Assembly: GCF_001894985.1 (NCBI RefSeq) | Contig: NZ_BCXG01000001.1 | Span: 62,001 to 126,000 of the forward strand | Source of the DNA: Rhodococcus tukisamuensis NBRC 100609 | GTDB lineage: Bacteria > Actinomycetota > Actinomycetes > Mycobacteriales > Mycobacteriaceae | Reading direction: 5' to 3' | DNA length: 64,000 bases | Notes under the pieces: model-generated | Seen by the model: the letters and a program-made list of their open reading frames with translations, nothing else | Database searches by the model: none | Told to the model about the DNA's origin: nothing | Part shown: in pieces, positions 1 through 9,230 of the stretch | Numbering within the stretch: position 1 is the first letter of the stretch | Layout of the letters: each line of letters starts with the position of its first letter | Position numbers and translations under genes: made by a program

Positions 1-117
1 CTGCCCGACGGAAGGATCGTGACCTCCGACCGGTTCGTGGTCGCGATCTGCATGTGCCGGCGCAGCGGAATCTATCCCCTCTGCGACACCAGTCACCGGC
101 GCTGCCGGCCCCACTGA
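1..117 (+). CDS. CDGSH-type [2Fe-2S] protein, C-terminal fragment
   Basis: Only the last 38 codons and the stop are in the window; the start lies upstream. The frame reads C-x-C-x2-S-x3-P-x-C-D-x-S-H (tgc at 49, 55 and 82, cac at 94), the signature of CDGSH domains, in which three Cys and one His hold a [2Fe-2S] cluster. The Gly of CDGSH is Thr here (CDTSH). The gene converges on the iron-containing redox enzyme that follows; these two families are often neighbours in actinobacteria, suggesting a shared redox role. The specific partner or reaction cannot be told from this fragment. Confidence 0.8.
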   Translation: MPDGRIVTSDRFVVAICMCRRSGIYPLCDTSHRRCRPH

Positions 118-152
118 GCCGTGCCTCACCGAGCCGTTCAGTGCATCTCCGC

Positions 153-1166
153 TCAGCGCATCAGGTGATTGTCCGACCGGTGTGGACCGCTCACGGGAAG
201 CAGGGTGCTGGCACCGCGTTGCCACTTCTGCATCAGATATGCGGCCAACCGGTCCTCGAGCAACTCGGTGGCCTGAACGCCGAACACCACGTCGGCAGCC
301 AGTTCGGGCTCGCTTTCGAGGAGCGCGCCGACGACGTCGTCGCGCAGGACCTGTTCGTGCACGGCATCGGCCTCGACATGCTCAGTGTAGAAACGGATGC
401 ACTCCTCCGGGGCCTGCATTCGCTCGAGCGCGGCGACCAACCGACCGGCGCTGGGCGGTGTGGTGATCTCGACCGCGGCGAAGTGCCCGACCAGCGCCCC
501 GCGCAGGGCCCGGTGCAGCCCGTACAGCGACATCAGATTGACGATCGCCAGCGTCTCCGGGGGGACCTCGTCGAGATAGCCGAGATAGCGGTGGTCGAGT
601 TCGGCGGCCCGGAGCAGGTCCTCGAAGAGAGTGGCATGCATCCGTTCGGGCCGCCCGGCGCCGAACTCGTCGTACTCGACCGCGACAAACGCGCACTTCG
701 CGCGGCCCTCCAGTCGAGGGATGGCCCAGGCCTGCGGATCGGCCTCCTTGAGCTGATAGATCGATCGATGTACGAAATACTCCCGCATCTGGTCCCACGT
801 GCCCTCCTCCAGGAGGTAGCGCGAGACACCCGCACCGCCGGGCGGCTCGGTGGCGGCGGCGTCCAGTGCCGTCTCGGCGTCCGCACCGCCTGCCACCTCG
901 TCGCGAACACGCGCCAGGAAGAGGCGCTCCATTTCTCCGCGCAGCCGGATCAGGTCGGGATCCCATTCCCACTCGGGGTCGACCCCGGCGAAACCCCGGT
1001 AGTGGATTTCGTAGCAGACCTGCAGTGCGAGTTGAAGATCCCCGCCGAGAGGGTGGGCGTGGCCGACGGCGGGTGGCAGGCGAGTCGACGCGCTCCGGTC
1101 GCCGGAGAGCGCGGTGACAATCGCGCACGATATCGGCCCTCGCGGCATGGGTAGCGTCGCAGACAT
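153..1166 (-). CDS. Iron-containing redox enzyme family protein (haem-oxygenase-like fold)
   Basis: A 337-residue predicted soluble protein. It resembles the actinobacterial iron-containing redox enzyme family, a helical haem-oxygenase-like fold that usually holds a non-haem iron site. The Glu/His-rich segment near residues 250-275 (EHVEADAVHEQV) fits the metal-ligand helix of that fold, as do the acidic and His residues around YFVHRSIYQLKEADP. I chose the Met at 1166 (MSATLPMPRGP), which matches the usual family N-terminus; an in-frame Met at 1205 adds 13 unlikely residues. No substrate can be assigned. It converges with the CDGSH gene and may share a redox role with it (inference). Confidence 0.75.
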   Translation of the reverse strand: MSATLPMPRGPISCAIVTALSGDRSASTRLPPAVGHAHPLGGDLQLALQVCYEIHYRGFAGVDPEWEWDPDLIRLRGEMERLFLARVRDEVAGGADAETALDAAATEPPGGAGVSRYLLEEGTWDQMREYFVHRSIYQLKEADPQAWAIPRLEGRAKCAFVAVEYDEFGAGRPERMHATLFEDLLRAAELDHRYLGYLDEVPPETLAIVNLMSLYGLHRALRGALVGHFAAVEITTPPSAGRLVAALERMQAPEECIRFYTEHVEADAVHEQVLRDDVVGALLESEPELAADVVFGVQATELLEDRLAAYLMQKWQRGASTLLPVSGPHRSDNHLMR

Positions 1167-1270
1167 GGCTCGGGGATACCACGGGCGGGCGAGACGAAAC
1201 CTCATCTGGCGGCAGGCAGGTCCTTGCCTAAGGCGATGTGACCTCCGAGCGCGCCACGACGCGTACCCGG

Positions 1271-1360
1271 TCAGCGCGATCTCCTTGGAATCGCCCTGCC
1301 GGCGCAGGTCCTCGTAGAGCTCCTGTCCTTGAGATGTGGATCGGATCCCTTGCGAGGCAT
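1271..1360 (-). pseudogene. Frameshifted relic of a small DUF7218/Rho-termination-factor-like protein
   Basis: A good ribosome site (GAAGGAGGAC) precedes an ATG at 1360. The frame begins MPRKGSDPHLKD and is then thrown out of frame; one shift restores ELYEDLRRQGDSKE, which resembles the start of a small actinobacterial family (MPKK...LKDPELYEKLRREGNSKEKAARI). After GDSKE the similarity ends and the intact family C-terminus is absent. As written the ORF gives only 29 residues. Family resemblance is from memory, so this could be an unrelated short ORF, but the ribosome site plus two-frame match favour a decayed gene. Confidence 0.4.
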
Positions 1361-1487
1361 GGCGGTCCTCCTTCGGTCGAGACGGATTGGGTGGTGTGGT
1401 CCCCGTGTGCCCAACCTCGCGCGGCGGTACACATCGTCAGCGACTCGCGTTCGTGGCGCTTGCCCCCGACGCATTGAAGGGTCGACG

Positions 1488-1513
1488 GGTTTGTTGAAGG
1501 TAGGCGCCGGGTA
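1488..1513 (+). promoter_or_regulatory. Sigma-B/F-type stress promoter of csbD
   Basis: GGTTT at 1488-1492, 16 bp, then GGGTA at 1509-1513. This matches the GTTT-N15-17-GGGTA consensus of SigB/SigF-family promoters in actinobacteria. It lies 42 bp before the csbD start, and CsbD proteins are typical general-stress products. Confidence 0.65.
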
Positions 1514-1555
1514 CTCCCGAGGAGCACGAAACGGACAACCAGGAGGTGCATTCCC

Positions 1556-1798
1556 ATGGCAGACAACAAGTCCGGACCGGCCGAAGGCGTCAAGGGCGTC
1601 GTCGAAGGGGTGAAGGGCAAGGCGAAGGAGGCGGTCGGGGCCGTGACTGGCAACGACAAGCTGACCCGAGAGGGGCAGGCCCAGCAGGACAAGGCCGATG
1701 CTCAGCGTGACGTCGCGGAGAAGGAGGCGGCTGCAGAGAAGGCCCGCGCCGAGGCCGCAGCTCAGGAAACCCGTCAGCGCTCCGAACAGGACAGGTAG
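1556..1798 (+). CDS. CsbD family stress-response protein
   Basis: An 80-residue, very hydrophilic protein rich in Ala, Glu, Lys and Gln without a signal peptide. The N-terminal half (SGPAEGVKGVVEGVKGKAKEAVGAVTGNDKLTREGQAQQ) is the CsbD-like motif; the C-terminal half is a charged helix likely to be disordered or coiled. CsbD was first known as a sigma-B-controlled protein in Bacillus and its biochemical role is unknown. A strong ribosome site (AGGAGGT) sits 8 bases before ATG 1556. It stands alone behind the sigma-B-like promoter, so it is probably induced by general stress. Confidence 0.85.
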   Translation: MADNKSGPAEGVKGVVEGVKGKAKEAVGAVTGNDKLTREGQAQQDKADAQRDVAEKEAAAEKARAEAAAQETRQRSEQDR

Positions 1799-1884
1799 TC
1801 CGGACCGCGAGCACGCATCGGCAGGGGGACGGTCCCGTGGAGAACGATCCGACGGACACAGCCAGGACGATCAGCCTGTGAGCT

Positions 1885-2508
1885 TCAGTCAGGCTCGCCG
1901 CGATGATCTTCGATCAGCAACTGCGCCATGCGCTGTGCGCGGCGAGCCGCTGCCGTGTCTCCCTCGACCGCGGCGATGATCGATCCCTTCATCAGAATGT
2001 GCCAGGAGCGGGCAAAACCCTCGGGGTCCGTCAGCCCGGCGCGCTCTGCCCGTCCGCTGACGATGCTGCGAATGGTGGCCAGGTGCGCGATACATGCCTG
2101 GCCGGCGGCGCTGTCGGGGCCCAGTTCGAGCAGGATGCTGATGAACGAACACCCGTCGAATCGGTCGGCATCGCCGAACAGGTCGTCGAAGACATCGAAG
2201 ATGGCCAGAAGCTGTTCCTCCGGAGTGCCGCCGCGTACCCGAGACTCCTCCTCCACGAGCGCGAAGGTCCACTCCGCCTCGCGCTGCTCCAGGAAGGCGA
2301 GCACCAGATCATTCTTGGTTCGGAAGTGTTGGTAGAGAGTGGCTTTGGCGACACCGGACGCGGAAACGATCTCGTTGACCCCGACATCCCGCACGCCTCG
2401 CCGGGAGAACAGGCGGTACGCCGTGGCGAGGATGCGGTCGCGGGCACCGCCGACCTCCCTGCGGGCACCGCCGACCTCCCTGACAGCCGGTGCCGACGGT
2501 CCAGTCAT
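1885..2508 (-). CDS. TetR family transcriptional regulator
   Basis: A 207-residue repressor. The N-terminal HTH is at about residues 25-70 (RILATAYRLFSRRGVRDVGVNEIVSASGVAKATLYQHFRTKNDL, here in two pieces: helix pair then recognition helix AKATLYQHF). The rest is a helical ligand-binding domain. I chose the Met at 2508 because the upstream in-frame codons look non-coding. The N-terminus carries a 7-residue duplication (REVGGAR twice) from a perfect 21-bp tandem repeat. No neighbour is co-directional, so its target is unknown; autoregulation is the default expectation. Confidence 0.85.
   Translation of the reverse strand: MTGPSAPAVREVGGARREVGGARDRILATAYRLFSRRGVRDVGVNEIVSASGVAKATLYQHFRTKNDLVLAFLEQREAEWTFALVEEESRVRGGTPEEQLLAIFDVFDDLFGDADRFDGCSFISILLELGPDSAAGQACIAHLATIRSIVSGRAERAGLTDPEGFARSWHILMKGSIIAAVEGDTAAARRAQRMAQLLIEDHRGEPD
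2440..2481. repeat. Perfect 21-bp tandem duplication inside a TetR gene
   Basis: Two identical 21-bp units, 2440-2460 and 2461-2481, add seven in-frame residues (REVGGAR) just before the HTH of the TetR protein. Being an exact multiple of three, the repeat keeps the frame; it could vary in copy number by slippage. Confidence 0.9.
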
Positions 2509-2771
2509 CCCTCCACGGTACCCGGATTTCGCGGTGTACAGACCGGTCTGGCAGTGGTAGAAAGAAGAGGTGGAGCACCACCAAGGTGCGCAGTCTTGAA
2601 TGTCGTGCGCAGTTTTGAATGTCACGGCGCACGTTCGCGCAGTTCGCGCCCCGCACTTCCGATGTCCGCTCCCCGGTCAGTTCGATCCCTGGTCAGGGAT
2701 CGTGAACGCAATGCCCGACGGGCATGGCGTCCCGTGGACTGAAACTGAGACATGACCAACGGAGGTCCGTC

Positions 2772-3239
2772 GTGGCCGCATCCCGGACGCTCCACTACAC
2801 ACTTGCGGTTCCGCACACCGACCGTCCGATGTACCGGCCGCCGGATTGCGGCTCTGGGTGCTCTCTCGCCACCGTCGTCACCGTCTACGGGGATCTCGAC
2901 GCGTCGACCCTTCCAGAATTCTGTCGGGTGCTCGACGGAGCCCTGTCGACGAGCTACCACGGTGTGGTTGTCGACCTTTCTGCGGCAGAGTTCATCAGCA
3001 TCTCGGCTGCCGGTGAGCTCGCCGGAGCGCGGAAACGGGCAGACTGTTACCACCTCGACCTGCGTCTGGTGACCTGTTCGCGGGGTGCCGAACGAACGCT
3101 GTCGGTCACCGGTGTGCGTCCGTTGTTCCGACACCACGACTCGTTGAAGTCGGCGTTGGGGGAGCGCGATCCCTCGGCGAAAGTCACTCGGCGAACGAAC
3201 ATCTCGGGGCGCACGCAGACGCTGCCGTTCGCCGTGTAG
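2772..3239 (+). CDS. STAS domain protein (anti-sigma factor antagonist-like)
   Basis: A 155-residue protein with one STAS domain at about residues 30-125. It shows the beta strand VVTVYGDLDASTLPEF, then GVVVDLSAAEFISISAAGELAGA, the usual D-L-S/T-x-x-x-F-I-S/D stretch around the phosphorylatable Ser, and LRLVTCSRGAERTLSVTG. STAS antagonists bind anti-sigma kinases and release stress sigma factors. Start chosen at GTG 2772, five bases after a GGAGGT ribosome site; an in-frame ATG at 2724 lacks one. No anti-sigma or sigma gene is adjacent. Together with the sigma-B-like csbD promoter nearby this hints at stress control, but that link is inference. Confidence 0.7.
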   Translation: MAASRTLHYTLAVPHTDRPMYRPPDCGSGCSLATVVTVYGDLDASTLPEFCRVLDGALSTSYHGVVVDLSAAEFISISAAGELAGARKRADCYHLDLRLVTCSRGAERTLSVTGVRPLFRHHDSLKSALGERDPSAKVTRRTNISGRTQTLPFAV

Positions 3240-3271
3240 CTTCCCCTCCGACCGGCCCTCGCCGCACGCCC

Positions 3272-3972
3272 CTACCCTCGCATCGCCGACGCCATCCGCG
3301 CCATCGACAGCGCCTCCCCGGCCCGCGCCACCACCACCTGGCGAGACTCGTCGATGTGCCGGCGCAGGGCGTCGTGGGCGGCATCGAGGCGGCCGTCGAG
3401 CACGAGTTCGGCCAGGTGCACGTGCTCGTCGACGGTCGCCGCCATCCGGTCCGGCGTCAGGTAGTCGAACATCCGGACCGGGCGGACCTTCGCGTTGACG
3501 GCGACCAGCGCATCGGCGAGCGCCCGGTTGCCGGCCGACACCAGCAGCGCGGTGTGGAACTGCTCGTCGAGGCCGACGAACCCGGCGTCCGGCTCCGGCA
3601 TCCGGTCGCGCAGCGCGTACCACCGGTCCAGTTCGGGGCCCAGGACGTCCGGGTCGTGCCGCCGGTCGGCGTCGCCGCTGATCCGTGAGATGCCCTGCAG
3701 TTCCAGGACCGTCCGTAGTTCGTAGAGACCGGCGAGCTCGTCGAGCCGCGGCCGGTACGGGAACAGTCCGCCCTCGTCGCGCTGGATCAGCCCGTCGGCG
3801 AGCAGCCGGGCCAGCGCCTCGCGGACCGGGGTCCGGGACACGCCGTACTGGCCGGCCAGGCGTTCCTCGCCGAGCCGTTCACCGGGGGTGATCAGGCCGC
3901 ACATCAGGTCCGACCGCAGGGACAGGTAGACGTGATCGCTGAGGGACCCGGATTCGGGTCGTCGGGTGCCCA

Positions 3973-3973
<1 letters not shown>
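3272..3973 (-). CDS. GntR family regulator, FadR/FCD subfamily
   Basis: A 233-residue regulator. Residues 10-75 form the GntR winged HTH (LRSDLMCGLITPGERLGEERLAGQ, then GVSRTPVREALARLLADGLI), and residues 85-220 the FCD effector domain with the Asp/His metal-type ligands (DEQFHTALL, VDEHVHLAE, RRHIDESRQ). Its ATG overlaps the urtE stop by one base (TGATG), so it is translationally coupled to the urea transporter operon as its last gene. FCD regulators sense carboxylates, so it may regulate or report on use of the transported compound; that is inference. It converges with the STAS gene. Confidence 0.85.
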
Positions 3974-4669
<696 letters not shown>

Positions 4670-4686
<17 letters not shown>

Positions 4687-5512
4687 CGTCTGTCTCCTCG
4701 GTCGTGGTGTCGGCCGCCGCGGCGGTGCCCAGGTAGACCTCCTGGACGCGGGGGTCGGCCTGCACCTGTTCGACGGTGCCCTCGCTCAGCACCCGGCCAC
4801 CGTGCAGCACGGTGACCGAGGTGGCGAAGGCCCGCATGAAGTCCATGTCGTGTTCGACCACCACCACGGTGCGTTCACCGCCGATGCGCCGCAACAGGTT
4901 TCCGGTCTCCTCGCGCTCCTCGTGGCTCATCCCGGCGACCGGCTCGTCGAGCAGCAGCACGTCGCAGTTCTGCACCAGCAGCATGCCGATCTCGAGCCAC
5001 TGCTTCTGCCCGTGCGCCAGGATTCCGGCCTGGGTGTCACGCAGCGCCGCGAGACCGGTGGTCTCGAGGGCCTCGTCGATCCGCGGTTCGACCGTCCGGC
5101 GGCGGCGCAGCATGGTCAGGGCCCCGCGGCCGGCACCGGCGGCGATGTCGAGGTTCTGCAGGACCGTGAGCTCCTCGAAGACGCTGGCGGTCTGGAAGGT
5201 CCGACCCACGCCGAGCCGCGCGATCTGGTGAACCTTCTTTCCCACCAGTTCGATTCCGGACTTGGTGACCGATCCGCCAGCCGGCACCAGGCCGGTGATG
5301 GCGTCGACCAGGGTGGTCTTCCCGGCACCGTTGGGGCCGATCAGGAAGCGCAGGTCACCCTGCAGCAGCGTCAGGTCCACCCCGTCGACCGCCGTGAACC
5401 CGTCGAAGCTCACCCGCAGGTCGCGCACCTCGAGGTATTGGCTGGACATGCCCGCGTTGCCGCCGAATGCGGGCGCCGGACCCGTCGTTGCGGTGGTCGT
5501 CGTGTCGGTCAT
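4670..5512 (-). CDS. urtD: Urea ABC transporter ATP-binding protein UrtD
   Basis: A 280-residue LivG-type ATPase. After a short Thr-rich N-terminus, Walker A is GPNGAGKTT, the signature is the UrtD-type LAHGQKQWLEIGM (in place of LSGGQ) and Walker B is VLLLDEPVAGMSHEE, with H-loop VVVEHDMDFMRAF. These variants distinguish UrtD from amino-acid LivG proteins. The start Met at 5512 overlaps the urtC stop as ATGA; a much longer open frame upstream is not coding. Second-last of the transporter genes; operon order is urtA-B-C-D-E-gntR. Confidence 0.9.
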
Positions 5513-6609
5513 CGAGCGAACTCCATTTCCGTCTCCACGGCGGGCGCCGCCGCCGTCGGTGTGTCGGCGGACCTGCGCCTGCGGCGCAGCGCGAAAAGTC
5601 CCGCCACCCCGGCCGGGAAGAAGCCGACCACCACGATGAACAACAGGCCCTGGGCGTAGACCCAGCCGGACGGGAACGTCTCGGAGAACGCGCTCTGCGC
5701 CCAGGCCACCCCGATCGCGCCGAGCACCGGCCCCAGCAGGGTGGCCCGGCCGCCGATCGCGACGCCGATCAGGAAGGCGATCGACGGCACGATGCCCACG
5801 TCGGCGGGGGAGATGATGCCCACGATCGGCACGAACAGCGCGCCCGCGATGCCGGCGAAGAAGGCCGCGGTCACGTACGCGACGAGCTTGACGTTCGCCG
5901 GGTCGTAACCCAGGAACCGGACCCGCTCCTCCTGGTCGCGGACCGCCACGAGCAGTTCCCCGTAGCGGCTGTTCATCAGCTGGCGGGTCACGGCGACCAC
6001 CGCGAGCAGCACGCCGGCCGCGATGAAGAACAGCATCCGCTTGTTCGCGGGGTCGGCCAGGCTGAAGCCGAAGAATGTCCGGAACCTGTTGAGTCCGTTG
6101 CTGCCGCCGGTGCTCTGCTGGCCGATGAGCGCAATGGCGAAGGCCGCGGCCAGGGCCTGGCTGAGGATCGCGAAGTACGCCCCCTTTACCCGGCGCTTGA
6201 AGACACCGAGACCGAGCACGAAGGCCACCAGGGCGGGCAGCAGCAGGATCGCCAGGATCGTCACCGCCGGGGACGCGAACGGCGCCCAGTAGCCCGGCAG
6301 CGTCCGGATCCCCGCGATCTGCATGAAGTCCGGGACCTCGGAACCCTTGAGTTCGGCGTCGGCGATCTTCAGGTGCATGGCCATCGCATACGCGCCGATG
6401 CCGAAGAACACGCCCTGGCCGAGGGTCAGCATGCCGCCACGTCCCCAGGCCAGGCCGATGCCGACCGCGACGATGGCAAAGCACAGGAACTTGGCCAGCA
6501 GGCTGAGCCGGAAGTCGCTGAGGACGGCGGGTGCGAGGCCGAACAGCGCGGTGGCGGCCAGCGCGAAGCCCGCCCAGGTGCGGCGTGGGCCGCGGGTCAG
6601 GATGCTCAT
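5509..6609 (-). CDS. urtC: Urea ABC transporter permease UrtC
   Basis: A 366-residue inner-membrane permease of the LivM type with about ten hydrophobic segments. The family motifs GLAWGRGGMLTLGQGVFFGIGAYAMAMHL (split here by residues 55-83) and the cytoplasmic EAA-like loop AVRDQEERVRFLGYDPANVKL are present. It forms the membrane channel with UrtB. ATG 6609 overlaps the urtB stop as ATGA and its own stop overlaps urtD in the same way, so translation is tightly coupled. The Arg-rich C-terminus (RRRRRS) is cytoplasmic. Confidence 0.9.
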   Translation of the reverse strand: MSILTRGPRRTWAGFALAATALFGLAPAVLSDFRLSLLAKFLCFAIVAVGIGLAWGRGGMLTLGQGVFFGIGAYAMAMHLKIADAELKGSEVPDFMQIAGIRTLPGYWAPFASPAVTILAILLLPALVAFVLGLGVFKRRVKGAYFAILSQALAAAFAIALIGQQSTGGSNGLNRFRTFFGFSLADPANKRMLFFIAAGVLLAVVAVTRQLMNSRYGELLVAVRDQEERVRFLGYDPANVKLVAYVTAAFFAGIAGALFVPIVGIISPADVGIVPSIAFLIGVAIGGRATLLGPVLGAIGVAWAQSAFSETFPSGWVYAQGLLFIVVVGFFPAGVAGLFALRRRRRSADTPTAAAPAVETEMEFAR

Positions 6610-7490
6610 GCGAGGCTCCTCGTCTTGACTGCGAACAGTCCTTGCGGACGGACCTGGAGGAACACGACGATGACCACGAAGACGATGACCTTGGCGATCG
6701 ACGCGGTGGTCGAGTACTCGACGAAGGAGTTCAGCAGGCCCAGGGCGAAGGCCGCGATCACGGCGCCCTTGAGCTGTCCCAGCCCGCCGACCACCACCAC
6801 CAGGAAGGCGTCGATCAGGTAGGACTGCCCGAGGGTCGGGCTGGTCGACCCGATCAGGGTGAGCGCGACGCCGGCAACACCCGCCAGGCCCGAACCGATG
6901 AAGAACGTGGTGACATCGGTTCGGCGGCTGGAGATCCCGCTGGTCTCGGCCAGGTCGCGGTTCTGCACCACCGCACGGATGCGGCGACCCATGGGTGAGC
7001 GTTTGAGCGCCACCGACAGGGCCGCCACCGCGGCGATCGCCAGGACGAGAATGAAGATTCGAGTCCTCGGCACCACCGCGCCGAGGATCTCGACGCCGCC
7101 GGACAGCCAGCCCGGCGCGACGACGTTGACCGCGGGGGCGCCGAAGATGTCGCGGGCCAACTGCTGGAGCACCAGGCCCACGCCGAAGGTGACCAGCAGG
7201 GTGTCGAGTGGCCGGTGGTACATGCGGCGCACCAGCGTCATCTCCAGTGCGACGCCGAGCGCGCCGCCGACCAGGAAGCCCACCACCAGGGAGATGAGCA
7301 GCGATCCGGTGGAGCTGGAGATCACCTGCTGGACCACGTAGGCGGTGTACGAGCCGGCCATGATGAACTCGCCGTGGGCCATGTTGATCACGCCCATCTG
7401 ACCGAAGGTCAGCGACAGCCCGAGTGCGGCCAGCAGCAGGATCGAGCCGATGCTCAGACCGGTGAACAGCTGTCCGACAACGACGTCCAT
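6606..7490 (-). CDS. urtB: Urea ABC transporter permease UrtB
   Basis: A 294-residue LivH-type membrane permease with about eight hydrophobic segments. It begins MDVVVGQLFTGLSIGSILLL and carries GLSLTFGQMGVINMAHGEF, the UrtB/LivH motif, and the loop VQNRDLAETSGISSRRTD. It pairs with UrtC. A 39-bp gap separates it from urtA, and a ribosome site (AGGAGGAC) precedes the ATG. Some UrtB proteins have a long N-terminal extension; this one does not. Confidence 0.9.
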   Translation of the reverse strand: MDVVVGQLFTGLSIGSILLLAALGLSLTFGQMGVINMAHGEFIMAGSYTAYVVQQVISSSTGSLLISLVVGFLVGGALGVALEMTLVRRMYHRPLDTLLVTFGVGLVLQQLARDIFGAPAVNVVAPGWLSGGVEILGAVVPRTRIFILVLAIAAVAALSVALKRSPMGRRIRAVVQNRDLAETSGISSRRTDVTTFFIGSGLAGVAGVALTLIGSTSPTLGQSYLIDAFLVVVVGGLGQLKGAVIAAFALGLLNSFVEYSTTASIAKVIVFVVIVVFLQVRPQGLFAVKTRSLA

Positions 7491-7529
7491 TGACGTCCTC
7501 CTGAAGGTGGTGGGGGTGTGGTCGTCGGG

Positions 7530-8783
7530 TCAGCCGCCGAGGCCGGAGGCCCAGGGGTAGGAGGTCAGGTACGGGTCGGGCTGGACCGGGGAGCCGGAGT
7601 CCCACACCGTGTAGATCAGCCCGTCGGGCCGCACCTCACCGATCCGGGCGGTCTTGGTGACGTGGTGGTTCGAGCCGTCGATGGTGACCAGGCCCTCGGG
7701 GGCGTCGAAGGTGACTCCGTCGGCGTGGTCCTGAATGTCATTGGTGGCGAACGAGTTCGCCTTCTCCACGGTGTTCTTCCAGAGGTAGACGGAGGTGTAG
7801 GCCGCCTCCATCGGGTCGGAGGTGGGCTTGGCCGCGCCGTACTTTGCCTGGTAGGCGTCGACGAAGGCCTTGTTCGCGGGCGAGTCCACGGTCTCGTAGT
7901 AGTTCCACGCGGTGAGCTGGCCCGCGATGTTCTGCGCACCGATGCCGCCGACCTCTTCCTCGGCGATCGAGACCGAGACCACCGGCATGTCGGCGGGCTC
8001 GAGTCCGACGTTGGCGTACTCGCGGAAGAATGCGACGTTCGAATCGCCGTTGAGGGTGTTGAACACGGCGTCGGCGTCCGCGGCGCGGACCTTGTTGACG
8101 ATGGTGGAGAAGTCGGTGGACCCGAGCGGGGTGTAGTCCTCGCCCTTGATCTCGATGCCGTTGGCCTCCGCGTACGCCTTGATGATCCGGTTCGCGGTCT
8201 GCGGGAACACGTAGTCGCTGCCCACCAGGTAGAGGGACTTGACGCCCTTCTGCTTCAGGTAGTCCAGCGCCGGCACGATCTGTTGGTTGGTGGTGGCCCC
8301 GGTGTAGAAGATGTTCTTCGAGTCCTCGAGGCCCTCGTACTGGACGGGGTAGTACAGCAGGGAGTTCCGGTCCTCGAAGACCGGCAGCATCGCCTTGCGG
8401 CTGGAGGAGGTCCAGCCGCCGAAAACGGCTGCGACACAGTCGCTGCTGATCAGCTTCTCGGCCTTCTCCGCGAACACCGTCGGTTCGGAGGCGCCATCCT
8501 CGGAGACCACCTGGATCTTCTTGCCCAGCACCCCGCCCGCGTTGTTGATCTGCTCGACCGCGAGCGCGATCGAGTCCCGCACGGTGACCTCGCTGATGGC
8601 CATGGTGCCCGAGAGGGAGTTGAGCGAGCCGATCTTTACGGTGTCGCCGGAGGTGTCGACGCAGGACGGGGCGGTGGCGGCGGACGCCGTGTCGGAGGCC
8701 TTACTGCCGCAGCCGGTCAGCACCAGGCCGACGGCAGCGAGCGCGGCGGGGGCGGCGAGGGTCCGCTTCGAGAAGGTGCGCAT
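7530..8783 (-). CDS. urtA: Urea ABC transporter substrate-binding lipoprotein UrtA
   Basis: A 417-residue periplasmic-type binding protein. A signal peptide ends in the lipobox VLTGC, so it is a lipoprotein on the outer face of the membrane. The mature part is a Peripla_BP_5 fold: VKIGSLNSLSGTMAISEVTVRDSIALAVEQIN, FGGWTSSSRKAMLPVFE and LLYYPVQYEG, motifs shared by UrtA and the amide-binding FmdD/AmiC group. It is the first gene of the operon and should deliver urea or a short amide to UrtBC. No urease or amidase is in the window. Confidence 0.88.
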   Translation of the reverse strand: MRTFSKRTLAAPAALAAVGLVLTGCGSKASDTASAATAPSCVDTSGDTVKIGSLNSLSGTMAISEVTVRDSIALAVEQINNAGGVLGKKIQVVSEDGASEPTVFAEKAEKLISSDCVAAVFGGWTSSSRKAMLPVFEDRNSLLYYPVQYEGLEDSKNIFYTGATTNQQIVPALDYLKQKGVKSLYLVGSDYVFPQTANRIIKAYAEANGIEIKGEDYTPLGSTDFSTIVNKVRAADADAVFNTLNGDSNVAFFREYANVGLEPADMPVVSVSIAEEEVGGIGAQNIAGQLTAWNYYETVDSPANKAFVDAYQAKYGAAKPTSDPMEAAYTSVYLWKNTVEKANSFATNDIQDHADGVTFDAPEGLVTIDGSNHHVTKTARIGEVRPDGLIYTVWDSGSPVQPDPYLTSYPWASGLGG

Positions 8784-8953
8784 GTACAGGCCTTTCGGTC
8801 GAGGGACTGATTCGTGGAGGGATGGTCGTGGCAGCGGTGATTCGCGGAAGAGCGCTGGCGAGCCCGGTGACGGCAGCGGTTGTATACGCGGCGTGTGTAC
8901 CGGGCTGTATTCGAGGACAGTAGGCGGAAGTTGTTGCGGCTGAATGTCTGTCG

Positions 8954-8969
8954 GTGACGAGTTGGTGAC
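8954..8969 (+). promoter_or_regulatory. Possible GlnR box upstream of urtA
   Basis: GTGAC-N6-GTGAC with the AC-N9-AC spacing described for GlnR, the nitrogen regulator of actinobacteria. It lies about 170 bp upstream of urtA, an expected nitrogen-responsive operon. The sequence is short and could occur by chance. Confidence 0.35.
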
Positions 8970-9146
8970 CGTGATTGCATCCGTGTGAACAAGACTTCAC
9001 CGGGCGTCCGCGGCGGGGCGGCGTTGTCCGCGTCATGAAGGTCGAACCGAGTCGCCGACCTCGCAGCCGGGATCGGGTGTGCGCCACGGATCCACGGGAT
9101 TTGCGGCCTCCGGTGGCGGTGGCTCGTGTACGCTCCCAAACGATCA

Positions 9147-9160
9147 AGCAAGCGTTCGAT
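9147..9160. promoter_or_regulatory. KstR2-like operator upstream of the TetR gene
   Basis: AGCAAGCGTTCGAT fits the KstR2 motif AnCAAGnnCTTGnT with two mismatches and lies 70 bp before the TetR start. It resembles the perfect operator at 10128-10145, so the TetR protein probably also represses itself. Confidence 0.45.
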
Positions 9161-9230
9161 CGGCGGCGTCGGACGGAACGGTGTCGCTTGGCGAGACGTC
9201 CGACCGTGGCGGCGCCACGAGGGGGACCCG

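Larger units (their letters stand above)
1167..1555. other. Intergenic region with a gene relic and a stress promoter
   Basis: This 389-bp gap has no intact gene. On the minus strand it holds the frameshifted relic at 1271-1360, and on the plus strand the sigma-B-type promoter of csbD at 1488-1513. The short open frames here are unsupported. Confidence 0.6.
8784..9230. other. Divergent control region between urtA and a TetR gene
   Basis: This 447-bp stretch has no gene. It holds a GlnR-type direct repeat (8954-8969), a KstR2-like imperfect palindrome just before the TetR start (9147-9160), and a TACGCT box at 9129-9134 that could be the -10 of the TetR promoter. Confidence 0.6.
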
